Assembly (NCBI GenBank): GCA_028752905.1
Contig: JAQNBH010000015.1
Span: forward strand, 14,911,713 to 14,975,712
Origin: Cladorhizidae sp. MBARI D1340-BT2
Lineage: Eukaryota; Porifera; Demospongiae; Poecilosclerida; Cladorhizidae
DNA length: 64,000 nucleotides
Direction of reading: 5' to 3'
Shown here piece after piece: positions 13,401-26,346 of this stretch. Position numbers and translations under genes: made by a program. Every line of letters begins with the position of its first letter. Within the stretch, counting starts at the first letter, position 1. Under the pieces are notes generated by a model that worked only from the letters and a program-made list of their open reading frames with translations, did not search any database and had not been told where the DNA came from.

Positions 13401-16400
13401 ACACTTCACTGTGTGAACTATGTATCTGCACACTTCACTGTGTGAACTATGTATCTGCACACTTCACTGTGTGAACTATGTATCTGCACACTTCACTGTG
13501 TGAACTATGTATCTGCACACTTCACTGTGTGAACTATGCATCTACACACTTCACTGTGTGAACTATGTATCTGCACACTTCACTGTGTGAACTATGTATC
13601 TACACACTTCACTGTGTGAACTATGTATCTACACACTTCACTGTGTGAACTATGTATCTACACACTTCACTGTGTGAACTATGTATCTACACACTTCACT
13701 GTGTGAACTATGTATCTGCACACTTCACTGTGTGAACTATGTATCTGCACACTTCACTGTGTGAACTATGTATCTGCACACTTCACTGTGTGAACTATGT
13801 ATCTGCACACTTCACTGTGTGAACTATGTATCTACACACTTCACTGTGTGAACTATGTATCTACACACTTCACTGTGTGAACTATGTATCTACACACTTC
13901 ACTGTGTGAACTATGTATCTACACACTTCACTGTGTGAACTATGTATCTACACACTTCACTGTGTGAACTATGTATCTACACACTTCACTGTGTGAACTA
14001 TGTATCTGCACACTTCACTGTGTGAACTATGTATCTACACACTTCACTGTGTGAACTATGTATCTGCACACTTCACTGTGTGAACTATGTATCTACACAC
14101 TTCACTGTGTGAACTATGTATCTGCACACTTCACTGTGTGAACTATGTATCTGCACACTTCACTGTGTGAACTATGTATCTACACACTTCACTGTGTGAA
14201 CTATGTATCTACACACTTCACTGTGTGAACTATGTATCTACACACTTCACTGTGTGAACTATGTATCTGCACACTTCACTGTGTGAACTATGTATCTGCA
14301 CACTTCACTGTGTGAACTATGTATCTACACACTTCACTGTGTGAACTATGTATCTACACACTTCACTGTGTGAACTATGTATCTGCACACTTCACGTGTG
14401 AACTATGTATCTACACACTTCACTGTGTGAACTATGTATCTACACACTTCACTGTGTGAACTATGTATCTGCACACTTCACTGTGTGAACTATGTATCTA
14501 CACACTTCACTGTGTGAACTATGTATCTGCACACTTCACTGTGTGAACTATGTATCTACACACTTCACTGTGTGAACTATGTATCTGCACACTTCACTGT
14601 GTGAACTATGTATCTACACACTTCACTGTGTGAACTATGTATCTACACACTTCACTGTGTGAACTATGTATCTGCAACACTTCACTGTGTGAACTATGTA
14701 TCTACACACTTCACTGTGTGAACTATGTATCTGCACACTTCACTGTGTGAACTATGTATCTACACACTTCACTGTGTGAACTATGTATCTGCACACTTCA
14801 CTGTGTGAACTATGTATCTACACACTTCACTGTGTGAACTATGTATCTGCACACTTCACTGTGTGAACTATGTATCTACACACTTCACTGTGTGAACTAT
14901 GTATCTGCACACTTCACTGTGTGAACTATGTATCTACACACTTCACTGTGTGAACTATGTATCTACACACTTCACTGTGTGAACTATGTATCTACACACT
15001 TCACTGTGTGAACTATGTATCTACACACTTCACTGTGTGAACTATGTATCTACACACTTCACTGTGTGAACTATGTATCTACACACTTCACTGTGTGAAC
15101 TATGTATCTACACACACTTCACTGTGTGAACTATGTATCTGCACACTTCACTGTGTGAACTATGTATCTACACACTTCACTGTGTGAACTATGTATCTAC
15201 ACACTTCACTGTGTGAACTATGTATCTGCACACTTCACTGTGTGAACTATGTATCTACACACTTCACTGTGTGAACTATGTATCTGCACACTTCACTGTG
15301 TGAACTATGTATCTGCACACTTCACTGTGTGAACTATGTATCTACACACTTCACTGTGTGAACTATGTATCTACACACTTCACTGTGTGAACTATGTATC
15401 TGCACACTTCACTGTGTGAACTATGTATCTACACACTTCACTGTGAACTATGTATCTACACACTTCACTGTGTGAACTATGTATCTACACACTTCACTGT
15501 GAACTATGTATCTACACACTTCACTGTGTGAACTATGTATCTACACACTTCACTGTGTGAACTATGCATCTGCACACTTCACTGTGTGAACTATGTATCT
15601 ACACACTTCACTGTGTGAACTATGTATCTGCACACTTCACTGTGTGAACTATGTATCTACACACTTCACTGTGTGAACTATGTATCTACACACTTCACTG
15701 TGTGAACTATGTATCTACACACTTCACTGTGTGAACTATGTATCTGCACACTTCACTGTGTGAACTATGTATCTACACACTTCACTGTGTGAACTATGTA
15801 TCTACACACTTCACTGTGTGAACTATGTATCTACACACTTCACTGTGTGAACTATGTATCTGCACACTTCACTGTGTGAACTATGTATCTGCACACTTCA
15901 CTGTGTGAACTATGTATCTACACACTTCACTGTGTGAACTATGTATCTACACACTTCACTGTGTGAACTATGTATCTACACACTTCACTGTGTGAACTAT
16001 GTATCTACACACTTCACTGTGTGAACTATGTATCTACACACTTCACTGTGTGAACTATGCATCTGCACACTTCACTGTGTGAACTGTATCTGCACACTTC
16101 ACTGTGTGAACTATGTATCTACACACTTCACTGTGTGAACTATGTATCTACACACTTCACTGTGTGAACTATGTATCTGCACACTTCACTGTGTGAACTA
16201 TGCATCTGCACACTTCACTGTGTGAACTATGTATCTACACACTTCACTGTGTGAACTATGTATCTACACACTTCACTGTGTGAACTATGTATCTACACAC
16301 TTCACTGTGTGAACTATGTATCTACACACTTCACTGTGTGAACTATGTATCTACACACTTCACTGTGTGAACTATGTATCTGCACACTTCACTGTGTGAA

Positions 16401-19400
16401 CTATGTATCTACACACTTCACTGTGTGAACTATGTATCTACACACTTCACTGTGTGAACTATGTATCTGCACACTTCACTGTGTGAACTATGTATCTACA
16501 CACTTCACTGTGTGAACTATGTATCTACACACTTCACTGTGTGAACTATGTATCTACACACTTCACTGTGTGAACTATGTATCTACACACTTCACTGTGT
16601 GAACTATGTATCTGCACACTTCACTGTGTGAACTATGTATCTGCACACTTCACTGTGTGAACTATGTATCTACACACTTCACTGTGTGAACTATGTATCT
16701 ACACACTTCACTGTGTGAACTATGTATCTACACACTTCACTGTGTGAACTATGTATCTACACACTTCACTGTGAACTATGTATCTACACACTTCACTGTG
16801 TGAACTATGTATCTGCACACTTCACTGTGTGAACTATGTATCTACACACTTCACTGTGTGAACTATGTATCTACACACTTCACTGTGTGAACTATGTATC
16901 TACACACTTCACTGTGTGAACTATGTATCTACACACTTCACTGTGTGAACTATGTATCTACACACTTCACTGTGTGAACTATGTATCTACACACTTCACT
17001 GTGTGAACTATGTATCTGCACACTTCACTGTGTGAACTATGTATCTGCACACTTCACTGTGTGAACTATGTATCTACACACTTCACTGTGTGAACTATGT
17101 ATCTACACACTTCACTGTGTGAACTATGTATCTACACACTTCACTGTGTGAACTATGTATCTACACACTTCACTGTGTGAACTATGTATCTACACACTTC
17201 ACTGTGTGAACTATGCATCTGCACACTTCACTGTGTGAACTATGTATCTGCACACTTCACTGTGTGAACTATGCATCTGCACACTTCACTGTGTGAACTA
17301 TGTATCTACACACTTCACTGTGTGAACTATGTATCTGCACACTTCACTGTGTGAACTATGTATCTACACACTTCACTGTGTGAACTATGTATCTGCACAC
17401 TTCACTGTGTGAACTATGTATCTGCACACTTCACTGTGTGAACTATGTATCTACACACTTCACTGTGTGAACTATGTATCTACACACTTCACTGTGTGAA
17501 CTGTATCTGCACACTTCACTGTGTGAACTATGTATCTACACACTTCACTGTGTGAACTATGTATCTACACACTTCACTGTGTGAACTATGTATCTACACA
17601 CTTCACTGTGTGAACTATGTATCTACACACTTCACTGTGTGAACTATGTATCTACACACTTCACTGTGTGAACTATGTATCTACACACTTCACTGTGTGA
17701 ACTATGTATCTACACACTTCACTGTGTGAACTATGTATCTACACACTTCACTGTGTGAACTATGTATCTGCACACTTCACTGTGTGAACTATGTATCTAC
17801 ACACTTCACTGTGTGAACTATGTATCTACACACTTCACTGTGTGAACTATGTATCTACACACTTCACTGTGTGAACTATGTATCTACACACTTCACTGTG
17901 TGAACTATGTATCTACACACTTCACTGTGTGAACTATGTATCTACACACTTCACTGTGTGAACTATGTATCTACACACTTCACTGTGTGAACTATGTATC
18001 TACACACTTCACTGTGTGAACTATGTATCTACACACTTCACTGTGTGAACTATGTATCTGCACACTTCACTGTGTGAACTATGTATCTACACACTTCACT
18101 GTGTGAACTATGTATCTACACACTTCACTGTGTGAACTATGTATCTACACACTTCACTGTGTGAACTATGTATCTGCACACTTCACTGTGTGAACTATGT
18201 ATCTGCACACTTCACTGTGTGAACTATGTATCTGCACACTTCACTGTGTGAACTATGTATCTGCACACTTCACTGTGTGAACTATGTATCTACACACTTC
18301 ACTGTGTGAACTATGTATCTACACACTTCACTGTGTGAACTATGTATCTACACACTTCACTGTGTGAACTATGTATCTGCACACTTCACTGTGTGAACTA
18401 TGTATCTACACACTTCACTGTGTGAACTATGTATCTACACACTTCACTGTGTGAACTATGTATCTGCACACTTCACTGTGTGAACTATGTATCTACACAC
18501 TTCACTGTGTGAACTATGTATCTACACAATTCACTGTGTGAACTATGTATCTGCACACTTCACTGTGTGAACTATGTATCTGCACACTTCACTGTGTGAA
18601 CTATGTATCTACACACTTCACTGTGTGAACTATGTATCTGCACACTTCACTGTGTGAACTATGTATCTACACACTTCACTGTGTGAACTATGTATCTACA
18701 CACTTCACTGTGTGAACTATGTATCTGCACACTTCACTGTGTGAACTATGTATCTACACACTTCACTGTGTGAACTATGTATCTACACACTTCACTGTGT
18801 GAACTATGTATCTGCACACTTCACTGTGTGAACTATGTATCTGCACACTTCACTGTGTGAACTATGTATCTGCACACTTCGTGTGAACTATGTATCTACA
18901 CACTTCACTGTGTGAACTATGTATCTACACACTTCACTGTGTGAACTATGTATCTACACACTTCACTGTGTGAACTATGTATCTACACACTTCACTGTGA
19001 ACTATGTATCTACACACTTCACTGTGTGAACTATGCATCTACACACTTCACTGTGTGAACTATGTATCTGCACACTTCACTGTGTGAACTATGTATCTAC
19101 ACACTTCACTGTGTGAACTATGTATCTACACACTTCACTGTGTGAACTATGTATCTACACACTTCACTGTGTGAACTATGTATCTACACACTTCACTGTG
19201 TGAACTATGTATCTGCACACTTCACTGTGTGAACTATGTATCTACACACTTCACTGTGTGAACTATGTATCTACACACTTCACTGTGTGAACTATGTATC
19301 TACACACTTCACTGTGTGAACTATGTATCTACACACTTCACTGAGTGAACTATGATCTACACACTTCACTGTGTGAACTATATATCTGCACACTTCACTG

Positions 19401-19475
19401 TGTGAACTATGTATCTACACACTTCACTGTGTGAACTATGTATCTGCACACTTCACTGTGTGAACTATGTATCTG
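7490..19475. repeat. 29-bp satellite array, second block
   Basis: About 413 more copies of the same 29-bp unit in the same orientation as the first block, entered through a slightly diverged first copy (ACACATTTCACTG) and ending inside a unit at 19475. Alternating G/A dimers are clear around 14466-14945. Single-copy lesions are scattered, for example GATCTACAC near 19353 and CACAATTCAC near 18528. The section 9442-10688 repeats the order of variants found at 1-1246. No gene is visible inside. Confidence 0.98.
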
Positions 19476-20004
19476 TTGTCTTACTAAAGTGGCTCTGACC
19501 ACAAAACCACAATTAGTATAATGACCCCCTTTGGTGATCAGGTGATAGCTCATGCCACTTTGCTAACACAACACAGTCAAGTTTTTGTTTGCCCTGACAC
19601 ATGAGCTGTTGCCTTCACAAGCATTAGCTGTTTTAGTTGCTGAGATTACGCCCAGAAAAAAAAAATGGTGTCCAATATGGAAGACCTCCACTACTTCTCT
19701 TGCCACTGACCCAATGTCTACCTAACTCACAATATTTCATTACATGTTTTTAAGCCAAAGAGATTATAATCTTTTATCACTAAAATCGAGATATGTAAGA
19801 CCTTGTGGGTCCCTGAAAACAATTATATCAGTAGACTTTAACCCCTCGGACCACCACAGTACACAGTGTATCCGTATACAGAGTTGATTAACTGTTTGAA
19901 CGTCTACTTTATTTGTGGCTTGTTATAAGAATATATTTTGAGCTAATTTCCTCCCCTCCCCCCCCCCCCCCCCCCAAAAAAAAACCCTGTTCATCCCAAA
20001 ACTG
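19476..20004. other. Unannotated unique-looking sequence
   Basis: Ordinary AT-rich sequence with an A9 run near 19656 and a C-rich tract at 19950-19975 followed by A-runs. I see no supportable gene, terminal repeat or RNA structure. Confidence 0.6.
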
Positions 20005-20009
20005 TTCTT

Positions 20010-20400
20010 AACAATAAGCTGCAGTTTGGTGTAAGCATCTGCTCCGTTGAAGTAGGCAAACAAGTGCTACGCAGCGCTACGTCGCTATACGTCCACAACA
20101 AAACTCACAGCAAGAAATCCATCCAGGAGCGCCTCTTTGCTCAAGAGCGAAATAATTCAGAGTGATATCTGGTAAGCATAGGTACTAGTGCTGCTTTCCA
20201 CCGAAGAAGAGCATCCAGAAACAGTAGCAAAAGCCAGGAAGAGATGACTGTTCAGAAGGCAGTTGCGATTGTCAGCCATTAAAAAAAATATATAATAATA
20301 ATAAATTAGTTTTACTCGTTGGCCCTGTCCAACTGGAAATAAGCGATTTAAAAATCAATAGAGCAGTCCATTGGGCATGTGCATACGAAGAATGGGCGCG
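20010..20400 (+). repeat. Dispersed repeat family X, copy 1
   Basis: This stretch aligns co-linearly with 41405-41785 in the same orientation. Shared anchors in order are: GCTCC(G/A)TTGA(A/G)GTA followed by GCAAACAA; ATCCATCCAGGAGC; a block GAAGA(A/G)GA..TC.AGAAA; GCCAGGAAGAGA; GTTG.G.TTGTC; an A-run; and GCATGTGC or ACATGTGC. I see no coding frame, terminal inverted repeat or target duplication. It could be a SINE-like or non-autonomous DNA element. Confidence 0.7.
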
Positions 20401-21183
20401 TAGTTAAAATTCTTCAATACAAATTTTTTCTTTCCAACGATGTCCGAGTTTACACCATATGGTGCTTATGGCCTTTAATTGGTTAAACATGCATATAACT
20501 AGGCAGCCAAGAATTGCTTCAGTAATCCTTTGGACAGGGTTAACTGTAATCTAAGTAAAGTACCACTCCAATTAAAGTCCTGTTCACAAGGGGAGACTCT
20601 GTGAAGCTGCCCCAGTAGGTATACTAGTTATAATTTTCAATTCAGCTAGTGTAGAAGAAACTTGACTAATGGTATATCAAAAGACTTATTGAGCTAGTTA
20701 TCTAGTGGACTATTTAGTGAAACAAAAGCATGAAGCTAAACTCTTGAGAGTTTATTTTGATAAATTTAGTTCTCGTGTTGGATGCCTGTACTAGAACAAG
20801 AGCCCCTCTACAGGCACCAGCATAACAACATCCCTTGAGTTCCAGTGTGTAGGATACATCTACTGTGGGTAGCTGTAATCCTAGCAGTTGCTGCTAGTGT
20901 TATGCCACCATAGAACAAGGCCGCAGATGAAAGCTTACCTGGTAACTAATATGCAGGAGTACATTTGTGTGTGTGTGCGTGCGAGCTCACGAGAGTTAAA
21001 ATGCCAGTAGCTAATTAGTTGAATGTGCAATGGAATTTTAGTAGCTCAGTCAGTGTAAAGGCCGACTAAACTAGATCACAACACAAGGGAGCTCCTCTAC
21101 ACATGTCAATACACCACTGAGGCTCTTCTGAACTCTATAGCAACCACTTCTCAAGTGGGTTGCAACATATGGTGTGCTGTATT
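20401..21183. other. Unannotated sequence
   Basis: AT-rich DNA with a short GT repeat near 20967. No convincing gene or element ends seen. Confidence 0.5.
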
Positions 21184-22324
21184 TAAGTTTGATGTGCTTT
21201 TATTTGAGTTTGATGTGCTTTTATTTGAGTTTGATGTGCTTTTATTTGAGTTTGATGTGCTTTCATTTGAGTTTGGTGTGCTTTTATTTGAGTTCGAAGT
21301 GCTTTTATTTGAGTTCGAAGTGCTTTTATTTGAGTTTGGTGTGCTTTTATTTGAGTTTGATGTGCTTTTATTTGAGTTCGATGTGCTTTTATTTGAGTTC
21401 GAAGTGCTTTTATTTGAGTTTGGTGTGCTTTTATTTGAGTTCGATGTGCTTTTATTTGAGTTCGAAGTGCTTTTATTTGAGTTTGGTGTGCTTTTATTTG
21501 AGTTCGATGTGCTTTTATTTGAGTTCGAAGTGCTTTTATTTGAGTTCGAAGTGCTTTTATTTGAGTTTGGTGTGCTTTTATTTGAGTTTGGTGTGCTTTT
21601 ATTTGAGTTGGGTGTGCTTTTATTTGAGTTCGATGTGCTTTTATTTGAGTTCGAAGTGCTTTTATTTGAGTTCGAAGTGCTTTTATTTGAGTTTGGTGTG
21701 CTTTTATTTGAGTTTGGTGTGCTTTTATTTGAGTTTGGTGTGCTTTTATTTGAGTTTGGTGTGCTTTTATTTGAGTTTGATGTGCTTTTATTTGAGTAGT
21801 TTGGTGTGCTTTTATTTGAGTTTGATGTGCTTTTATTTGAGTTTGGTGTGCTTTTATTTGAGTTTGATGTGCTTTTATTTGAGTTTGGTGTGCTTTTATT
21901 TGAGTTTGATGTGCTTTTATTTGAGTTTGGTGTGCTTTTATTTGAGTTTGATGTGCTTTTATTTGAGTTCGATGTGCTTTTATTTGAGTTTGAAGTGCTT
22001 TTATTTGAGTTTGAAGTGCTTTTATTTGAGTTTGGTGTGCTTTTATTTGAGTTTGGTGTGATTTTATTTGAGTTCGATGTGCTTTTATTTGAGTTTGAAG
22101 TGCTTTTATTTGAGTTTGAAGTGCTTTTATTTGAGTTTGGTGTGCTTTTATTTGAGTGGTGTGCTTTTATTTGAGTTTGATGTGCTTTTATTTGAGGTTG
22201 GTGTATTTTTATTTGAGTTTGGTGTGCTTTTATTTGAGTTTGATGTGCTTTTATTTGAGTTTGGTGTGCTTTTATTTGAGTTTGATGTGCTTTTATTTGA
22301 GTTTGGTGTGCTTTTATTTGAGTT
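21184..22324. repeat. 21-bp (7-codon) minisatellite
   Basis: About 54 copies of a 21-bp unit GATGTGCTTTTATTTGAGTT plus T. The variable dinucleotide-like site reads TTTGGT, TTTGAT, TTCGAT, TTTGAA or TTCGAA. Because the period is 7 codons, long frames stay open; one reads a repeating [D/G/E]VLLFEF heptad for 214 codons from 21155, another reads CFYLSL[V/M]. A 2-3 base slip at about 21796 and a deletion near 22156 break every frame. I read it as non-coding tandem repeat, although a transcribed repetitive peptide cannot be excluded. Confidence 0.95.
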
Positions 22325-22339
22325 TCAGCTTTTGTTGAT

Positions 22340-22950
22340 CGAGGTCACGAGGAACTTTCCCTTTGTATAGGAAGTATCCAATTCTTACCTCCTACGTTAA
22401 ATAATTGAAGTCCCCCATGCTTCTCTTCCTCCTCACTCATACTAGAGTAGTGGCCATCCTCTTCAATGCCCACTGATTAATTAACCCACTCACCACCATA
22501 AGCGCTTACAGGCGCAAAATCTTTGAGCTTCACACGCAAAACAACATAATAAATTACTTCACTCTATTGTGCCAAAAACATAGAGTGTGCCAAAAACATA
22601 GAAAGGGTTGTTCTATCAATATACAAGAATAAGGTAACCGAGAGGTCAAAGGGAAGTCGTGGATCTGAAAAGGTGGCATTACGGTTCGGGACTTTATAGC
22701 TTCATTTTGAAGACTACTTCACCCTCTCAGAAGGTGAGAGCAACGACAAAGAATATGCTGGGATTCAGGTACACCTTAGAGATGATGCTATGGATATGGC
22801 AGGTCTAAGGATGAGCTGTTGTTTGTGATGAAATAGTTAGTGATTCAGAAGGAGATCAGTTTGAAGGTAAGAAGTATTCAGATAGAACAGTGGAATAATT
22901 GGAATAATTGTCATAGATAGCTACATGTATAGCTAAGTTTTGATATTCAA
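22340..22950. other. Unannotated sequence before hAT element
   Basis: Contains a short tandem duplication of TGTGCCAAAAACATAGA near 22570-22605. No supportable gene. Confidence 0.5.
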
Positions 22951-23356
22951 CAGGGTTGTATACAGAAATTTTGCCAAGGGGGGGCGAACTTGAGATATGG
23001 AAAAATAAGGGGGGGGCGGAGAGCCTGGATGGTGCGGAAAGGGGACGTGCACCCTGGGCTTCCGCGTGGAGTACGAAAGTGTTTTACCCACAGGTATTTT
23101 TGCAGTACTAACTGTATATATAGCTGCTACTTATGATGGCATGCACTTTTTCTAAAATCTTTAGTACAACATTCCATCTTAAATATTTGCTGAAGTTGCA
23201 TGCTACGGCAATCAGCATATATAGATTAGATATAGTCACTTGTCACTCGTATAATGGAGGTGGGCTTTTGTGAAATCGAATTATGTTGCATTCCATGCAT
23301 TTTCTTACAAAATCATGGACAACAGGTTTCATACACAATTTTTCTCTAGTTCTCTA

Positions 23357-23376
23357 GGGGGGGGGGGGGGGGGGGG
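23357..23376. repeat. Poly-G tract
   Basis: A run of about 20 G inside the 5' non-coding part of the hAT element. Confidence 0.95.
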
Positions 23377-23575
23377 TGGAAATGGTTGGTCACTTGGTGC
23401 CCTAATTTTTGTTAATATTTTCTTAACATGTTCATAGTTTGCTTTTACAATGTCTGAGGATAGCTATTTTGACTGACTACCAATGGCATTATGCTATACC
23501 GAACTATGGCTAGACTGTATATATTTCTCATGATATTGTAGCTGCTTGGAAAAAGGAGAGCATGTGTCATGACAC

Positions 23576-23949
23576 GATGACATCACACACCACCACGTGC
23601 TCTCCTTTGTAGGTTTGTCACTTCTTTTGTTTCTCCTTCTTTCCCACTCCCTCTCTCTCAGTATTTTTAACTCAGTCCATTATGTCATGGTCTTCAAGTC
23701 TAATCTTAGACATGATGTCATCACACGCCACCACGTGTTCTCCTTTGTAGGTTTGTCACTTCTTCAGTTCCCTCCTTCTTTCCCACTCTCTCTCAGTATT
23801 TTTAACTCAGTCCATTATGTCATGGTCTTAAAGTCATCACACACCACCACGTGTTCTCCTTTGTAGGTTTGTCACTTCTTCAGTTCCCTCCTTCTTTCCC
23901 ACTCTCTCTCAGTATTTTTAACTCAGTCCATTATGTCATGGTCTTAAAG
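23576..23949 (+). promoter_or_regulatory. Triplicated E-box module upstream of transposase
   Basis: Three tandem copies of a 116-138 bp module begin near 23579, 23717 and 23833. Each carries CATCACAC.CCACCACGTG, with the palindromic E-box CACGTG at 23594, 23732 and 23848. Each continues with TCTCCTTTGTAGGTTTGTCACTTC and ends in GTCCATTATGTCATGGTCTT. The array stops directly before the TATA box. A role as a duplicated promoter or enhancer is inference; a binding array for the transposase is the alternative. Confidence 0.6.
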
Positions 23950-23953
23950 TCTC

Positions 23954-23960
23954 TATAAAA
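23954..23960 (+). promoter_or_regulatory. TATA box of the hAT transposase
   Basis: TATAAAA stands 35 bp upstream of the transposase ATG at 23995. Transcription would start about 25-30 bases downstream, giving a very short leader. Placement right after the triplicated module supports the call. Confidence 0.6.
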
Positions 23961-23994
23961 GAAACCTTACTAGCTGATTTCTCTTCATATTAAT

Positions 23995-26179
23995 ATGGAT
24001 ATTCGCTCATACTTTGCAAGTACTTCTCAAGCCTCTTCTCATGCTAATAGCAGCGATAGCGAAGATAGCAGAACAGATAGCTCTGAGCATGTCGAGGCAT
24101 CTAGTCCTAGCCTTAGTCCTCCACCTTCAAAGAAAAGCAAGCAAAACAAACACCGCTCTTCTGTATCCACGAAGAGAAAATACTCTAAGAGCTGGGAGAA
24201 AGATTTCAGTTGGCTCTATTATGACGAGGATAGCGATGGTGCCTTTTGCAAGGTTTGCAAGCAATCTGGTCTGCAGCGTACTGGAGGAGTGTGGGTCACA
24301 CAACCTTGCAGAAATTGGAAGAAAGCTGTTGAAAAAATGAAAGCTCATGCGAGAAGTGACTTCCATATCCATGCAACTCAAGCTCTTTTTGCAGCTAAAG
24401 GAGCAGCCAAAGGTGGAACAGTTGTACAGCAACTCCAGAATGTTTTAGCTTGCAAAAGAGCTCAGAACAGAGCTGCAGTGAAGTGCCTGATCCTGCTCAC
24501 TCATTTTCTTACGAAAGAACAAGTTGCACATTCGACAAAATTTGAGAAGCTGGTTGACGTGGTGGTTCGATGTGGCAGCCAACATTTGAAGCAATTCTTA
24601 GAAACTGCACCAAGAAATGCTGTGTACACATCAAGAGTGGCTGTGGTTGAATTCATCGAATCATTGGGGACATGGGTGGAGGAGTCGATTCTGAAGCGAC
24701 TTCAAAAGGCACCTATGTACAGCCTCATGGCAGATGAGTGCACAGATGTCACCAACGTAGAAGAATTGTCTGTGTTTTGCCGCTGGGAGGAAGATGGTGT
24801 ACCAGTAGAGTGCTTTCTGGAGCTTATTCCATTGAAGAAGGCTGATGCAGAGACCATCTATTCTAATCTCATCGATTGTTTAAAGAAGAAAGGTCTACAA
24901 GTCGGAAGAATAGTTGGATTGGGATTTGATGGAGCTGCAACTTTTTCTGGACGAAAGACCGGGGTTCAGGCACGTATCAAGAAACATACTCCTCACGCTC
25001 TGTTTATACACTGCCACTGTCACTTACTGCAGTTGGCTTGTGTGCAAGCTGCCAATAAAACTCCTGGAATTGCTCATGTTTACAGAACATTGACTACTCT
25101 TTGGAAGCATTTTCGCAATTCCCCCAAGCGAGCAGAGTGTCTGAAGGAGGTACAGCACGTTCTTGAACTTCCAGAAATGAAAGTGATCAAGCCATCTGAC
25201 ACACGCTGGCTGGCACATGAAAGGTGTGTCAAAGCTGTCAAAGCAAGTTATTCTGCAATTGTAATCACCATTGGGAACATCTACGAGACGTCCCACGAGC
25301 CAGAAGCTCTTGGAATCCATGGTGCCCTCTGCAAATTGTCTACGATTGCAGCTATATATTTGCTTGATTTCACTCTACCACAAGTAGCCAAGCTCAGCAA
25401 AGCACCAGGCAGAGCAGCTTGACCTCTCGTTGATATCATTCCTTGTTGATGCTACTGTTAAATCCTTGGATGATGCAGTTTTGCCTGGAGCGAACTGGGT
25501 GTTGGAGCTTCTTGAAAACGTTGAAGACTTGAAGTCATCTACAAAGGTGTCTATTGACGCTGATAAAATACTTTCGTTCCAGAATGTTGTTGGTAAGCCT
25601 TTTGTTGCTGATTTAAAGGCCAACATAACAAGCCGATTTTCTTCATCCAACGCTGTTGTATCAGCATTGTCTATATTCGATCCACGGAAAGTTCCAAAAC
25701 CAGATTCAGTATCTTTTCCCACTTATGGAGACACGTCTGTTGAGAAACTGATTGCTCACTACGGAGAAGATAGAGATGCAGAAACATTGGATGGAGAAGA
25801 AACAGTGAAGACAGCCATGATTTCCACTGAAATACTTACAGAGTGGAAAACATTCCGCCAGCTGTTAGTCAAGCAACCACGGGATACTACTGCATCACAG
25901 CTGAAAGAACTTGTTTCAAACGACATGCTCAAGGCCATGTTTCCCAATTTGCACAAGATTGCCTCCATCTGCTTATCGATTCCAGTTTCTACTGCTTCTG
26001 TGGAGAGAAGCTTCTCACAGATGAAGATGATCAAGACTCGTTTGCGTAATTCTCTAAGTGACTGCAGCCTTTCTCACCTTATGAGGATTGCTATAGAGGC
26101 ACCAGAAGTACTCTCTGAGAGCGACCTTGAAGAGATTGTGGACGTATGGCAGAGAAAACCAAGAAGAACCTCAGTTTGA
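23995..26179 (+). pseudogene. hAT transposase (ZNF862/ZMYM-like), one frameshift
   Basis: The first frame (23995-25422, 475 codons) starts with a Ser-rich region. It then has a TTF/BED-type zinc finger (C85, C88, W108, H124/H126) and the RNase H-like core with catalytic candidates D247 (MADECTD) and D312 (GFDGAAT), followed by an HCHCH segment at residues 339-343. The second frame (25430-26179, 249 codons) carries the helical insertion and the C-terminal dimerisation region with SVERSFSQMKMIKTRLRNS, including the expected catalytic Glu. The two halves abut at about 25410 with a shift of one base at CCAGGCAG; otherwise the reading is continuous. Typical hAT transposases of this family are about 700-750 residues, so nothing large is missing. 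The start follows the TATA box. A sequencing error instead of a real lesion is possible. Confidence 0.88.
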
Positions 26180-26346
26180 CATTCCTATCATTTGAACCTG
26201 ATATCATAAGCTTATTACACCTTTCTTGTATTACACCTTTCTTGACATTATTTTTTAAAAAATCTCTAATTTCAAGGGGGGGGGGCGAGAATGATACAAG
26301 GGGGGGGCGAATGCCCCCCCCCCGCCCCCCCCTAAATACACCCCTG

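Larger units (their letters stand above)
22951..26346 (+). mobile_element. hAT DNA transposon, near-complete
   Basis: The candidate left end is CAGGGTTGTATAC at 22951. The right end, on the complement, is CAGGGGTGTATTT ending at 26346. Nine of the first ten bases agree, and both ends have a subterminal CAAGGGGGGGCGA-type G-rich motif. The length (3.4 kb) and the coding content fit an autonomous hAT. A clean 8-bp target duplication is not visible; only TTCAA flanks both ends, so the exact borders are tentative. A transposase frame with one frameshift fills 23995-26179. Confidence 0.65.

Noticed and set aside
1..19475. CRISPR array (29-bp regularly spaced repeats)
   Set aside because: Units are directly head to tail with no spacers, and the DNA is eukaryotic.
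23597..23866. 89-codon hydrophobic open frame upstream of the transposase
   Set aside because: It simply reads through the triplicated regulatory module; its internal repetition mirrors the DNA repeat.
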